DNA of 47,245 bases, from contig CAIJLX010000057.1 of the NCBI GenBank assembly GCA_903821695.1, positions 1 to 47,245 on the forward strand. Direction: 5' to 3'. The DNA comes from an uncultured Alphaproteobacteria bacterium. Its GTDB lineage: Bacteria; Pseudomonadota; Alphaproteobacteria; Rickettsiales; CAIJLX01. The notes beneath the pieces were generated by a model, which did no database searches, was not told where the DNA came from, and saw only the letters and a list, made by a program, of their open reading frames with translations. The translations under genes were made by a program, and so were the position numbers. Shown here one piece after another: positions 35,330 through 44,334 of the stretch (position 1 is the first letter of the stretch; each line of letters starts with the position of its first letter).

Positions 35330-35929
35330 TCAGGGTGCGCGCGATGGCGTTGCAGCGGCTACGGCTGCTCTGGTTTCTATCATCAGTTTCGGATAGCCGC
35401 CGGGCGGATAAAAAGTTACGGAAGACATTAAAAAATCATTAGACCTCGAGGCGCCAATATAAGCATCACCTTTTTTATCAAAAATCGCCATTCCCCAAGC
35501 GGCATATTCCGCAAGACCAGGCAATACCTCATTTATTCTATCACGTGATTCAGGTACAAGGGCAAAATCATTAGGTTTTTCCTTGTAAATTTTACGCAGA
35601 AGATCAATAGCATGCTGATTAGGTCCAGGACCATCAGTGCCATAAAACATATTATCCCCCAGCTCATAGTTCAAGTCCACTGAGGGGCCATAAAATGCTA
35701 GCTGCGCTTGTGCACCAATAACATCTGCCAGCACACCCCAAATATCAAGAGAAGCATTCGTTGCAGGAGTTAAATCAGGAATGGGCGATGATGCCGCTCT
35801 CAGAGAACTGTACCTATCTGCTTCATCAAGACGGTTCCAATCATAGTAAAAATTTTCATGAAAATTAATCAATGTCATTAGATCAACATCACTTTTTAAT
35901 TCTCCAGTAAGAGCGTGACCAGCAACCAT
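35330..35929 (-). CDS. Hypothetical protein, family not recognised
   Basis: The 199-residue product starts at an ATG with AAGG about eight bases upstream. It has no signal peptide and no convincing membrane helix. Recognisable features are only compositional: an N-terminal helical part with many aromatic residues (FHENFYYDWNRLDEADRYSSL), a glycine/proline-rich centre (YGTDGPGPNQHA) and a C-terminal part with strands (AIFDKKGDAYIGASR) that ends in an alanine-rich tail. It lies 72 bases upstream of lepA on the same strand and is more A+T-rich by eye than its neighbours. No function is proposed. Confidence 0.6.
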   Translation of the reverse strand: MVAGHALTGELKSDVDLMTLINFHENFYYDWNRLDEADRYSSLRAASSPIPDLTPATNASLDIWGVLADVIGAQAQLAFYGPSVDLNYELGDNMFYGTDGPGPNQHAIDLLRKIYKEKPNDFALVPESRDRINEVLPGLAEYAAWGMAIFDKKGDAYIGASRSNDFLMSSVTFYPPGGYPKLMIETRAAVAAATPSRAP

Positions 35930-35972
35930 TATTAGCCTTTCATTTGTTGCTCATCTCAAGACCTAACTTTAC

Positions 35973-36000
35973 TTGGTGCTATCTGTCAATCTTGTATAAA
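35973..36000 (+). promoter_or_regulatory. Possible sigma70 promoter for the hydrolase gene
   Basis: TTGGTG (35973-35978) and TATAAA (35995-36000) are separated by 16 bases, 50 bases before the hydrolase ATG, in the 121-base gap between divergent genes. The -35 box is only partly consensus. Confidence 0.35.
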
Positions 36001-36050
36001 AATCTGAGTAAAACATTTACCTGCCACCACAGATCGATTAGAAAAACCTT

Positions 36051-36902
36051 ATGCAACAGGTGCCTACCCTTACTTTGGATTGCCCTAACCCTGGCGGGAA
36101 AGGGACGCATCAGCTGGCTTATGTAGACTGGCAAAGCCCTACTGCGAAAAAAACGATGGTGTGTGTGCATGGCCTTACCCGCAACGGGCGGGATTTTGAT
36201 TATTTAGCCCAGGAAATTGGTAAGGATTATCGGGTGCTCGCGCCGGATATTGTCGGGCGTGGCAAAAGCGAATGGCTGAAGGATAAAGGCTCTTACCATT
36301 ATGGGACCTACGTGGCCGATATGATTACGTTTTTTGATAAATTACAGCTAAAAGACGTAGACTGGATCGGCACTTCGATGGGGGGGCTGATTGGCATGGT
36401 GATGGCAGCAACCTATCCTGAATATATCAAGAAATTGGTAATGAATGATATTGGGCCGTTTATTCCTGAATCGGCCTTAAAGCGCCTCGGCGAATATGTC
36501 GGCAGGGAAGTGTCGTTTGATACGATTGAAGAAGCCGAAAAATATATGCAGGCGATTTTGGCACCGTGGGGCATTACTGATCGCTGGCATTGGCGGCATA
36601 TTGCGGAAGATAGTTTCCGGCAGGCTGCTGGTAAATTGGTGCTGAATTATGATCCGGATATCAAACAAGCGTTTTTCGCGGTCGATGGCGATCTAGATAT
36701 GTGGGATTTGTGGAGCCAGGTGAAATGCCCCGTGCTCGTGTTGCGCGGCAGTAATTCCGATTTGCTCACCAGTGCAACCGCAGAGCGCATGAAAAATTCG
36801 CGGCCAAATGTGGAAGTGGTTGAATTTCCCAATATCGGCCACGCGCCAGCGTTGATGGCGAAAGATCAAATTTCCAAAGTCAAAGCGTGGCTTGATTCCT
36901 GA
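36051..36902 (+). CDS. Alpha/beta hydrolase
   Basis: The 283-residue protein has the alpha/beta hydrolase fold: oxyanion-hole block VCVHGLTRNGRDFD (about 37-50), nucleophile elbow GTSMGG with S109, the acid region VLVLRGSNSDLLT and the catalytic histidine in NIGHAPALM near the C-terminus. A helical cap lies between about residues 135 and 205. The gene product is cytosolic by sequence. The substrate cannot be told; esterase or lactonase-like activity is the general expectation. It stands alone ahead of dnaN, which has its own promoter. Confidence 0.88.
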   Translation: MQQVPTLTLDCPNPGGKGTHQLAYVDWQSPTAKKTMVCVHGLTRNGRDFDYLAQEIGKDYRVLAPDIVGRGKSEWLKDKGSYHYGTYVADMITFFDKLQLKDVDWIGTSMGGLIGMVMAATYPEYIKKLVMNDIGPFIPESALKRLGEYVGREVSFDTIEEAEKYMQAILAPWGITDRWHWRHIAEDSFRQAAGKLVLNYDPDIKQAFFAVDGDLDMWDLWSQVKCPVLVLRGSNSDLLTSATAERMKNSRPNVEVVEFPNIGHAPALMAKDQISKVKAWLDS

Positions 36903-36925
36903 CTGTGTTTTTCTAAATATCTCTC

Positions 36926-36954
36926 TTGCAGAGTGTGGAAACCTTCTTTATAAA
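36926..36954 (+). promoter_or_regulatory. Likely sigma70 promoter for dnaN
   Basis: TTGCAG (36926-36931) and TATAAA (36949-36954) have an ideal 17-base spacer and lie about 40 bases before the dnaN ATG, which is preceded by GGAG at a normal distance. Confidence 0.55.
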
Positions 36955-36995
36955 ATCTTTATAACTTTCTTAACCAAAAATAAACGGAGCCAGAT

Positions 36996-38180
36996 ATGGT
37001 TGCACTTTCCAAAGCTGAAGCACCAGTAACCGCCATTGGCGAATTCAAAATTAAACTCGAGCGCGCGCCGCTGCTAAAAAGCCTCGCCCGTCTGCAGAGC
37101 ATCGTTGAAAAACGTAACACGATTCCAATTCTTTCCCACATCAAACTCGAAGCAGCCGGCACCACGCTGACGCTTTCTGCAACCGATATGGATCTCGCCG
37201 CTGTTGAAAAAATTGAAGCGACGGTTGAGAAAAAAGGCGCAGTCACCGTTCCTGCTCACACCTTCTATGACATCGTCCGCAAATTCACCGAAAATGCGAC
37301 GGTTACATTGGATGTCGATTCCGCAAAAGGCCAAGTGAAAATCACTGGCGGCAACGCAAAATTCTCGCTCTCTTGCCTCTCGGCGGCTGATTTCCCAGTG
37401 TTGAGCGAAGGCGAAATGCCACATAATTTCTCACTCTCACCAAAAGAGTGCGTAAATTTGATCGACAAAGCACGTTTTGCTATGTCGACTGAAGAAACCC
37501 GCTATTATTTGAATGGGGTGTATCTCCATGTAGGCGTTGCCAGCGAATTTAGCGGCATCAAAGGCCAGCAAAGCCTGAAAGCAGTCGCGACCGATGGCCA
37601 CCGCTTGGCGCGTATCGAAGTGCCATTGCCAGCCGGCGCGAAAGATATGCCCGGCGTTATCGTTCCACGCAAAGCCGTTTCGGAATTGCGTAAACTGATC
37701 GAAGAATCGGCAGAAGTGGTTCAAATTTCGCTCTCCGAGAGCAAAATCCGCTTCGTCTGCGGCAATGTGACCCTCGTTTCGAAGCTGATAGACGGCACCT
37801 TCCCAGATTATGAACGCGTGATCCCAACCGCGAACAGCAAATTGCTCGAATTGCCAGTGAAAGTTCTTTCCCAGGCGATCGACCGCGTTTCCACGATCTC
37901 GACCGAAAAAACCCGTGGCATCAAATTCAGCCTTAACAAAGGCAACATCACCCTCGCCGCTTCGAGCCCTGAAAATGGCAGCGCGCAAGAAGAAGTTCCT
38001 GCAAATTATGCAGCGGACCTCATCGAAATTGGCTTTAATTCCCGCTACATGCTGGAAGTATTGAGCCAATTTGAAGGTGACACGGCGCAAATGCTGCTCT
38101 CCGACGGCGCATCACCAGCCCTGCTGCGTGACCCAGCCGACGCGACCGCACTCTACGTCGTCATGCCAATGCGCATCTAA
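36996..38180 (+). CDS. dnaN: DNA polymerase III beta subunit (sliding clamp)
   Basis: DnaN is the ring-shaped processivity clamp. The 394-residue protein has the three clamp domains; visible family blocks are VEKRNTIPILSHIKLEA (domain 1), TRYYLNGVYLHV and ATDGHRLA (domain 2), and DGTFPDYERVIP and the terminal YVVMPMRI. It has an N-terminal extension of about 15 residues (MVALSKAEAPVTAIG) before the usual KIKLERAPLL start. dnaA and recF are not next to it; tig follows. Confidence 0.97.
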   Translation: MVALSKAEAPVTAIGEFKIKLERAPLLKSLARLQSIVEKRNTIPILSHIKLEAAGTTLTLSATDMDLAAVEKIEATVEKKGAVTVPAHTFYDIVRKFTENATVTLDVDSAKGQVKITGGNAKFSLSCLSAADFPVLSEGEMPHNFSLSPKECVNLIDKARFAMSTEETRYYLNGVYLHVGVASEFSGIKGQQSLKAVATDGHRLARIEVPLPAGAKDMPGVIVPRKAVSELRKLIEESAEVVQISLSESKIRFVCGNVTLVSKLIDGTFPDYERVIPTANSKLLELPVKVLSQAIDRVSTISTEKTRGIKFSLNKGNITLAASSPENGSAQEEVPANYAADLIEIGFNSRYMLEVLSQFEGDTAQMLLSDGASPALLRDPADATALYVVMPMRI

Positions 38181-38186
38181 ATTTGC

Positions 38187-38216
38187 TTGTCATCCCTGCC
38201 TTCACGGGGATGACAA
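38187..38216 (+). terminator. Hairpin after dnaN, REP-like
   Basis: TTGTCATCCC (38187-38196) is the reverse complement of GGGATGACAA (38207-38216) with a 10-base loop. It begins seven bases after the dnaN stop. No strong T tract follows. The GTCATCC/GGATGAC edges match the REP-like pairs elsewhere in the window, so it may be a single worn copy of that family acting as a terminator. Confidence 0.55.
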
Positions 38217-38300
38217 TTAAGTTCCTAAAAGCCTTGAAAAGCATATTCCAATCCTCTAGACCTTCCTTCCATCGTAGGAATTTGAAGAAAGAGAGTGAAT

Positions 38301-39641
38301 ATGAAGGTTAATGTCGCAAAATCAGATAAACTGAAAAGAGAACTGAATGTAGTGGTGCCTTTCAAGGCGATTACCACCGAAAAACAGAAGAAACTCAAAG
38401 ATATCGCCAAAAAAGTGAAACTGGATGGTTTCCGCCCCGGCAAAGTGCCGATGAGCGTGGTTGAAAAAAATTATGGCGAATCGGTGATGGCTGAAGTGCT
38501 CGAAACCGTCGTGCAAGATTCGACCCGCGAAGCAATGACCCAACAAGGCTTCCGCCCTGCGATGCGCCCGAAGGTCGATGTTAAAACATTCGAAGAAGGC
38601 AAAGATTTCGAATTCTCGCTCGAATTTGAAGTACTGCCAGAAGTGCCAGATGTTGATTTCAAAAAAATCAAAGTCGAAGAATGGAAAACCGATGTCACCG
38701 ATGAAGATATCGCTGAAGGCTTAGGCCGCCTCGGTGAACAATTCAAACAATATGAAAAAGTAGACCGCGCTGCGAAGAATGGTGACGCTGTCATCATCGA
38801 TTTCGTTGGCAAAAAAGACGGCGTACCTTTCCCAGGTGGCACCGGCAACGGCACCCAGCTCGTGCTTGGCTCAAACCAATTTATTCCAGGCTTTGAAGAA
38901 AAACTCGTTGGCGTGAAAGCAGGCGATAAACGCGACCTTGACCTCACCTTCCCTAAAGAATATCACAGCAAAGACTTAGCCGGTAAAGCAACCGTGTTTG
39001 AAGTGACTGTTCAGGAAGTACGCGAAGCGACAGCTGGCAAGCAGGATGATTCATTCGCGAAACAAATTGGCTTTGAAACCATCGACAAACTGAAAGATGC
39101 GCTCAAACGCCAGTTTGAAGATGATTATTCCGGCCTCACCCGTACTCGCATGAAAAAAGATCTGTTCGATGCGCTGGATGAAACTCTGACCTTCGAAATT
39201 CCAGAAAGCATGGTAGAAGGTGAGTTTTCGGCTATTTGGGAACAATTCCAGAAATCCCCAGAATTTGCTGAGAAAAAGAAATCCGAAGCGGAGCTCAAAA
39301 AAGAATATCAGCGCATGGCAGAACGTCGCGTACGTTTGGGCATTTTGCTCGCTTCAATCGGTGAAAAACAGAAAATCGAAGTCGACCAAGGCGAATTGCG
39401 CCAAGCGGTGATTGAGCAAGCACGCCAATACCCAGGCCAAGAACGCCAGGTGGTCGATTTCTACCAGAAAAACCCACAAATGGCGGAAAGCCTGCGCGGA
39501 CCAATTCTGGAAGAAAAAGTCGTCGATTATTTGCTGGGTAACGTCACCAAGAAAACGAAGAACGTACCTGTTAGCGCATGGCACGATCAACATGATCATG
39601 GCGCACCAGGGCACGTACACGGCCCAGATTGCAACCACTAA
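38301..39641 (+). CDS. tig: Trigger factor
   Basis: Trigger factor is the ribosome-bound chaperone and prolyl isomerase. From ATG 38301 (a GTG six bases upstream is less likely; GAGAG precedes the ATG) the product has 446 residues. The N-terminal ribosome-binding domain has the signature FRPGKVP (about 44-50), the FKBP domain follows (about 155-240: GDAVIIDFVGKKDG, FIPGFEEKLVG), then the helical arms. The C-terminus is a histidine-rich tail (HDQHDHGAPGHVHGPDCNH) that could bind metal. The usual downstream clpP-clpX-lon cluster is absent; serA follows 33 bases later. Confidence 0.97.
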   Translation: MKVNVAKSDKLKRELNVVVPFKAITTEKQKKLKDIAKKVKLDGFRPGKVPMSVVEKNYGESVMAEVLETVVQDSTREAMTQQGFRPAMRPKVDVKTFEEGKDFEFSLEFEVLPEVPDVDFKKIKVEEWKTDVTDEDIAEGLGRLGEQFKQYEKVDRAAKNGDAVIIDFVGKKDGVPFPGGTGNGTQLVLGSNQFIPGFEEKLVGVKAGDKRDLDLTFPKEYHSKDLAGKATVFEVTVQEVREATAGKQDDSFAKQIGFETIDKLKDALKRQFEDDYSGLTRTRMKKDLFDALDETLTFEIPESMVEGEFSAIWEQFQKSPEFAEKKKSEAELKKEYQRMAERRVRLGILLASIGEKQKIEVDQGELRQAVIEQARQYPGQERQVVDFYQKNPQMAESLRGPILEEKVVDYLLGNVTKKTKNVPVSAWHDQHDHGAPGHVHGPDCNH

Positions 39642-39674
39642 ACATTTAACAAGCGAACAAACGGACAACGAACA

Positions 39675-41252
39675 ATGGCAAAAGTACTGGTTTCTGACAA
39701 ACTCTCTCCTGCAGCAGTAGAGATTTTCAAAAATAACAAAGTAGAAGTAGACGTAAAAACAGGTCTGAAACCAGAAGAACTTCTCGCCATTATCGGTGAT
39801 TACGATGGTCTCGCGATTCGCTCAGCCACGAAAGTAACCGCTGAAGTTCTGCGTGCCGCGAAAAAACTGAAAGTGATCGGCCGTGCGGGTATTGGCGTGG
39901 ATAACGTTGATGTTCCTGCTGCAACGGCTCGTGGCGTTGTGGTCATGAACACACCGTTCGGAAACTCGATCACTACTGCTGAACACGCCATCGCGATGAT
40001 GTTCGCTCTCGCCCGCCAGATTCCGGAAGCATCTGCTAGCACCCACGCTGGCAAATGGGAAAAAAACCGCTTCATGGGCACCGAACTCACCGCGAAAACA
40101 TTGGGCTTAATTGGATGCGGGAATATCGGTTCTATTGTTGCTGATCGCGCACATGGCTTAAAAATGAAAGTGATCGCGTTTGATCCATTCTTGACCCCAG
40201 AAAAAGCGAAAGACATTAACGTTGAGAAAGTCGAACTCGATACACTGCTCTCGCGTGCTGATTTCATTACACTGCACACACCGCTCAATGATTCCACACG
40301 CAATATCTTGAACGCTGATTCGCTTAAAAAATGCAAAAAAGGCGTACGGATTGTAAACTGCGCACGTGGTGGCTTGATTGATGAAAAGGCCCTCAAAGCT
40401 GCGATCGAAAGCGGCCAAGTTGCTGGTGCTGCACTCGATGTATTTGAAGTAGAACCTGCTACTTCCAACCCACTCTTCGGCTTAGAGCAAATCGTTTGCA
40501 CCCCGCATTTGGGTGCATCCACCAACGAAGCGCAGGAAAACGTTGCGCTGCAAGTTGCTGAGCAAATGTCTGATTATTTGAACAGCGGCACGATTATGAA
40601 TGCCGTGAACATGCCTTCAGTCTCAACCGAAGAAGCCGTGAAATTGAAGCCCTATCTCGAACTCGCCGATCAAATCGGCAGCTTCGCCGGCCAGCTGACC
40701 GAAACCGCACTCAAAAAAGTGAAAATTGATTACGAAGGAAGCGTCGCGAAATTGAACACCAAGCCAATCACCGCTGTATTGCTGAAAGGCCTGTTCTCGC
40801 CATTGATCGAAGGCGTGAACATGGTGAATGCACCTGTCGTTGCGAAGGAACGCAACATCGAAATCAGCGAATCCAAACATGATCGCCCATCTGATTATCA
40901 ATCAGTCATTCGCCTAACCGTTGTTACCGAACGTGGCGACCGTGAAGTTTCCGGCACCTTGTTTGCCGGCAAACACCCACGCGTAGTTTCCGTTGGCGGC
41001 ATCAAAATGGAAGCAGGTTTGAGCGGGCATATGCTGTATGTTAACAACGAAGACAAACCGGGCTTGATCGGCGGGCTTGGCAAGTTGCTCGGCGATGCTG
41101 GCATCAATATCGCCAACTTTAACCTTGGCCGTAACGAAGCAAAAACAGATGCCATTGCGTTGGTCGAAGTAGACCAGCCAGTCGCAGAAGATGTAGTGAA
41201 AAAAATCGCTGCATTGCCAAGCGTGAAAAAAGTAAAATTGCTGCATTTCTAG
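39675..41252 (+). CDS. serA: D-3-phosphoglycerate dehydrogenase
   Basis: SerA oxidises 3-phosphoglycerate to start serine synthesis. The 525-residue long form has the substrate domain (AIRSATKVT), an NAD domain with GLIGCGNIGS, the catalytic arginine block NCARGGLIDE and the catalytic histidine in CTPHLGAS, then an intervening ASB domain (about 320-450) and a C-terminal ACT domain (about 453-525; HMLYVNNEDKPGLIGGLGKLLG) for serine feedback. It follows tig and precedes the membrane gene by six bases. serC is not adjacent. Confidence 0.97.
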   Translation: MAKVLVSDKLSPAAVEIFKNNKVEVDVKTGLKPEELLAIIGDYDGLAIRSATKVTAEVLRAAKKLKVIGRAGIGVDNVDVPAATARGVVVMNTPFGNSITTAEHAIAMMFALARQIPEASASTHAGKWEKNRFMGTELTAKTLGLIGCGNIGSIVADRAHGLKMKVIAFDPFLTPEKAKDINVEKVELDTLLSRADFITLHTPLNDSTRNILNADSLKKCKKGVRIVNCARGGLIDEKALKAAIESGQVAGAALDVFEVEPATSNPLFGLEQIVCTPHLGASTNEAQENVALQVAEQMSDYLNSGTIMNAVNMPSVSTEEAVKLKPYLELADQIGSFAGQLTETALKKVKIDYEGSVAKLNTKPITAVLLKGLFSPLIEGVNMVNAPVVAKERNIEISESKHDRPSDYQSVIRLTVVTERGDREVSGTLFAGKHPRVVSVGGIKMEAGLSGHMLYVNNEDKPGLIGGLGKLLGDAGINIANFNLGRNEAKTDAIALVEVDQPVAEDVVKKIAALPSVKKVKLLHF

Positions 41253-41258
41253 ATCAGA

Positions 41259-42851
41259 ATGGTTGATGCATTAGCACTGATTTCTATCGGGCTTTGCATT
41301 CAGCTTTATCTGCTGCGCTATAAACGCAATATCCTCGTGACCGCACTCACCGGCATCACGCTGCTCAGCTGCATTTATTTTTACAGCGGCCAATGGCAAT
41401 GGTTTTCGCTCTGGCCGAAAGATGCGGTGTATCAAGAGGGGCGAGGCACTAAGCCACTTAAAGCCTATGTGCATTGGCACGAAGTGTTCAATTATTATCT
41501 CGGCGCCAAATATTTTCCAGAGCTTGGCTATAACGGCCTCTATGAAACGGTATTGTTAGCCGATTACGAATCCGGCAATTTTTCGTATCGCCAAGCTGAG
41601 CTGCGCTCGTTACGTGAACCCAAAAAACCGATTAGTGCAAATGAAGGTTTACAGCGCGCGCGTGAAGAATTCCGCCCGAAATTTACCGATGCACGCTGGC
41701 AAAAATTCACCCGCGATGTTGAGCAATTTAAATCTCTCGCCGATGGTGGCTGGATGGATACCGCATTGTTTGACGCTGGCTATAACCCACCACCAAGCTG
41801 GGCGGTGTTTGGTTATCCGATCGCGAATTTAATCCCCATCGATCAAGCAAATGCATGGGTCGATGGCAGGCCGCATTGGTATATGATCGAATTGTTGCCG
41901 CTGTTTGATGTGCTGATGCTCTTCATCGCCCTCGCCCTCATTTACCGCGCCTTCGGTTTTGAGGCATTCGCCGCCTTCGTTATATTATTCAGCACCAGCT
42001 ATGTTGCCAATTATATGTGGATCAGCGGCTCATTTTTCCGTTACACCTGGCTATTCGGGCTTATAGCAGGCATCTGCATGCTCAAAGAAAAACGCTATTT
42101 GCTCGCTGGCATATTTTTAGGCCTTACATCCATTGACCGCATTTTCCCAATCGTGTTTGCCACCGGCGCTGCATTGCCGCTGGCATATCAATGGTGGATG
42201 AATCGGAAAAATTATAAACCAATAGCGCAGTATCTAACCGGTTTTGGCATCGCGGTTTCGGTATTATTCTTGCTCAGCCTCGCGCTATTTGGGCTTGATG
42301 CATGGAGTGCATTTTTTACCAAAATCAATATTCATAAAAACCTCTTCTTCGTGCACCATATTGGTTATCGGCGGATTGCGGTGTTTGATGATTTGGTACC
42401 TGGTCAAGATTTCTGGTGGGGCGATGGGCTGCGCCGAATGGCGATGTGGAATGATCGGTTGGCAACGAAATGGGAACATCTCAAATGGTCACAATTACCA
42501 TTGATGCTGCTTACCATCGCAAGCAACCTGTTCGCCGCACGCAATATTAAAGCGGAAGAAAGCACCTTATTATTTGGTGGCGTGGTGTTATTTTTCTTCG
42601 CGATCCCAGCCAATTATTATTACATTTATTTCCCGATGGTCGCAGTAGTGTTGCTCGCAGCGCAAAAAAGCCGTATGCGTAATGTTATCTTCGTCGCTTT
42701 GTTTGTCCTGTGGGGCTTTTTGCAATGCGCCACCCAGCTAGACAGAGACGACTTGATTCAGAATTATTATATTTGTTGTGCGTTCTTTGTGTTTTTTATC
42801 ATCTGGGCGTTTGGAAGAGGCTATGAAGAAATTCGACGCATTCGTCGCTAA
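41259..42851 (+). CDS. Multi-pass membrane protein, possible GT-C glycosyltransferase
   Basis: The 530-residue protein has two N-terminal helices (about residues 1-45), a large polar loop (about 50-205) with the stretch YYLGAKYFPELGYNGLYE, then about nine helices to the C-terminus. This layout, a long first loop bearing acidic residues followed by many helices, resembles GT-C transferases that use lipid-linked sugars. I do not recognise the exact family. It begins six bases after serA. The neighbouring GT-C-like gene overlaps its end by 29 bases, and a lipid-phosphate glycosyltransferase gene lies nearby, which supports a glycosylation role by inference. Confidence 0.65.
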   Translation: MVDALALISIGLCIQLYLLRYKRNILVTALTGITLLSCIYFYSGQWQWFSLWPKDAVYQEGRGTKPLKAYVHWHEVFNYYLGAKYFPELGYNGLYETVLLADYESGNFSYRQAELRSLREPKKPISANEGLQRAREEFRPKFTDARWQKFTRDVEQFKSLADGGWMDTALFDAGYNPPPSWAVFGYPIANLIPIDQANAWVDGRPHWYMIELLPLFDVLMLFIALALIYRAFGFEAFAAFVILFSTSYVANYMWISGSFFRYTWLFGLIAGICMLKEKRYLLAGIFLGLTSIDRIFPIVFATGAALPLAYQWWMNRKNYKPIAQYLTGFGIAVSVLFLLSLALFGLDAWSAFFTKINIHKNLFFVHHIGYRRIAVFDDLVPGQDFWWGDGLRRMAMWNDRLATKWEHLKWSQLPLMLLTIASNLFAARNIKAEESTLLFGGVVLFFFAIPANYYYIYFPMVAVVLLAAQKSRMRNVIFVALFVLWGFLQCATQLDRDDLIQNYYICCAFFVFFIIWAFGRGYEEIRRIRR

Positions 42852-44334
42852 ACAGAAGCAGAAATTACCGCCGATTCTTTTTCAATACGTGCTGTTTTAT
42901 CGCTTCTTGTTCCCCTTCATTTACAGCCCAATGGATAATATTTTTTCGGACCCGGCGCGCCATTGGTATAACGGCATCCGTTTTTTCTCCGGCCCCATGT
43001 TCATGAATGGGATTGATGCCAAGTTTTACCAACTTTTTGCGTGGTTTCTGTCACAAACTCTTTCGATCAACCAATATGTGGTTCTCTTTCTTACCGGCCT
43101 TTTATGCGCCGGTTCCGCAATTATTTGGTATAAAGCCGCGCGCGAGTTATTCCCAAAACAGCTCGCCCTCATCCTCAGCAGCATCATCTGGATACATCCT
43201 TCGCTGCTCGTCATTTACAGCCTATTCATGACCGAAACCCTGGCTATTCCTCTCATGGGCCTTGGTGTATGGCTTACGTTGCGCATGCGGCGTAAAAAAA
43301 CATGGCAGGCTTTTGCAGGTGCAATGCTGGTTTGGATATTGGCGGCGTTAACGCGCAATGTGCTGATACCTGTCGCAGCGATCAGCTTCTTTTTTATGTT
43401 GGCATTTTTGGTGCATGATCGCAAAAAAGCACTGGGCATTACGGCAGCCTTGTTCTTCATCGCCGCCATCCCATCGGCGATTTACACTTATAAACAAGTC
43501 CACATTTTATCACCCTTCATGGTCACCGCGCCGACACAAGTTTATTATTACAGCGGCGCGCGCGGCTATGAACTGCATATTCTGGATGAATATACGTATG
43601 GCTGGAGTTCGCCGACACTGGATTCGCGCCCGCTTCAGCCGTTTTCGGAATATGGCACTTATCGTGAGAAATCCGTTCCTCAAATGTATGCTTTTACTTT
43701 CCGCAAAGCGGATGGTTATGCACCTTGGGCCGCAGAATTGGCAAAATTAAAAGCAGCCTATACCTGGGAACATCGCTTGAACGATGTGCTCGATAACATC
43801 ATATTCTTCACGTTTGGCGGCACCTGGCCGGATGCAAACCGCGGTTATGATAATCGCAAGATTTGGATGTGGAACCATGATCTACGCTGGACATGGCCAC
43901 CGCTGATTATCGGCATTTTAGTCTTGTTCCCGCTGGTGCGGCTGCGGCAGGAGGCTGCTTATATTGTTGGAATCGCGTTTGTTATTACGTTGCTGATGTA
44001 TCTACAGTCTACGGGCGTTATGGAAGGGCGTTATCGCAAACCGTTTGAGCCACTGTTTATCTTTGCCCTGCCGTTACTCTGGCAGGCGCTTAAAAACCCT
44101 TCGGGGAAGACGCCGCTGGGTCATTTCCTGGAGCTTTTTCCACGTGCCCTAGGGTTGCCGTTACGTAATATAAAGGCTGGTTACGCGTCTCACGATACAC
44201 TCGCGATAAATACTCGCCCAGCAAGCCAAGACATAAAAACTGCAGCCCCACGCAAAAAAACAACAGTGAAAAAACTAGCGGCACGGAAAAAAACAGCGAG
44301 CAAACCGAAAGCACGCAAATCACCAACCCGATAA
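42823..44334 (+). CDS. Multi-pass membrane protein, GT-C glycosyltransferase-like
   Basis: The ATG at 42823 was chosen because GGAAGAGG stands just before it; the product has 503 residues. A first helix is followed by a loop with SDPARHWYNGIRFF, an acidic motif typical of the first loop in ArnT/PMT-type GT-C enzymes, then about nine helices (for example LALILSSIIWIHPSLLVIYSLFM-type segments with the FMTETLAIPL motif). The conserved body ends near ALPLLWQAL; the last 80 residues form a basic tail (KK and RKK repeats) encoded antisense to the end of the convergent GT2 gene. It likely transfers a sugar from a polyprenyl-phosphate donor; substrate unknown. Confidence 0.75.
   Translation: MKKFDAFVAKQKQKLPPILFQYVLFYRFLFPFIYSPMDNIFSDPARHWYNGIRFFSGPMFMNGIDAKFYQLFAWFLSQTLSINQYVVLFLTGLLCAGSAIIWYKAARELFPKQLALILSSIIWIHPSLLVIYSLFMTETLAIPLMGLGVWLTLRMRRKKTWQAFAGAMLVWILAALTRNVLIPVAAISFFFMLAFLVHDRKKALGITAALFFIAAIPSAIYTYKQVHILSPFMVTAPTQVYYYSGARGYELHILDEYTYGWSSPTLDSRPLQPFSEYGTYREKSVPQMYAFTFRKADGYAPWAAELAKLKAAYTWEHRLNDVLDNIIFFTFGGTWPDANRGYDNRKIWMWNHDLRWTWPPLIIGILVLFPLVRLRQEAAYIVGIAFVITLLMYLQSTGVMEGRYRKPFEPLFIFALPLLWQALKNPSGKTPLGHFLELFPRALGLPLRNIKAGYASHDTLAINTRPASQDIKTAAPRKKTTVKKLAARKKTASKPKARKSPTR

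Noticed and set aside
37437-38090. 217-codon minus-strand frame
   Set aside because: Antisense to dnaN; no family features.
39800-40525. 241-codon minus-strand frame
   Set aside because: Antisense to serA, a fully conserved gene; Ser/Ala-rich shadow translation.
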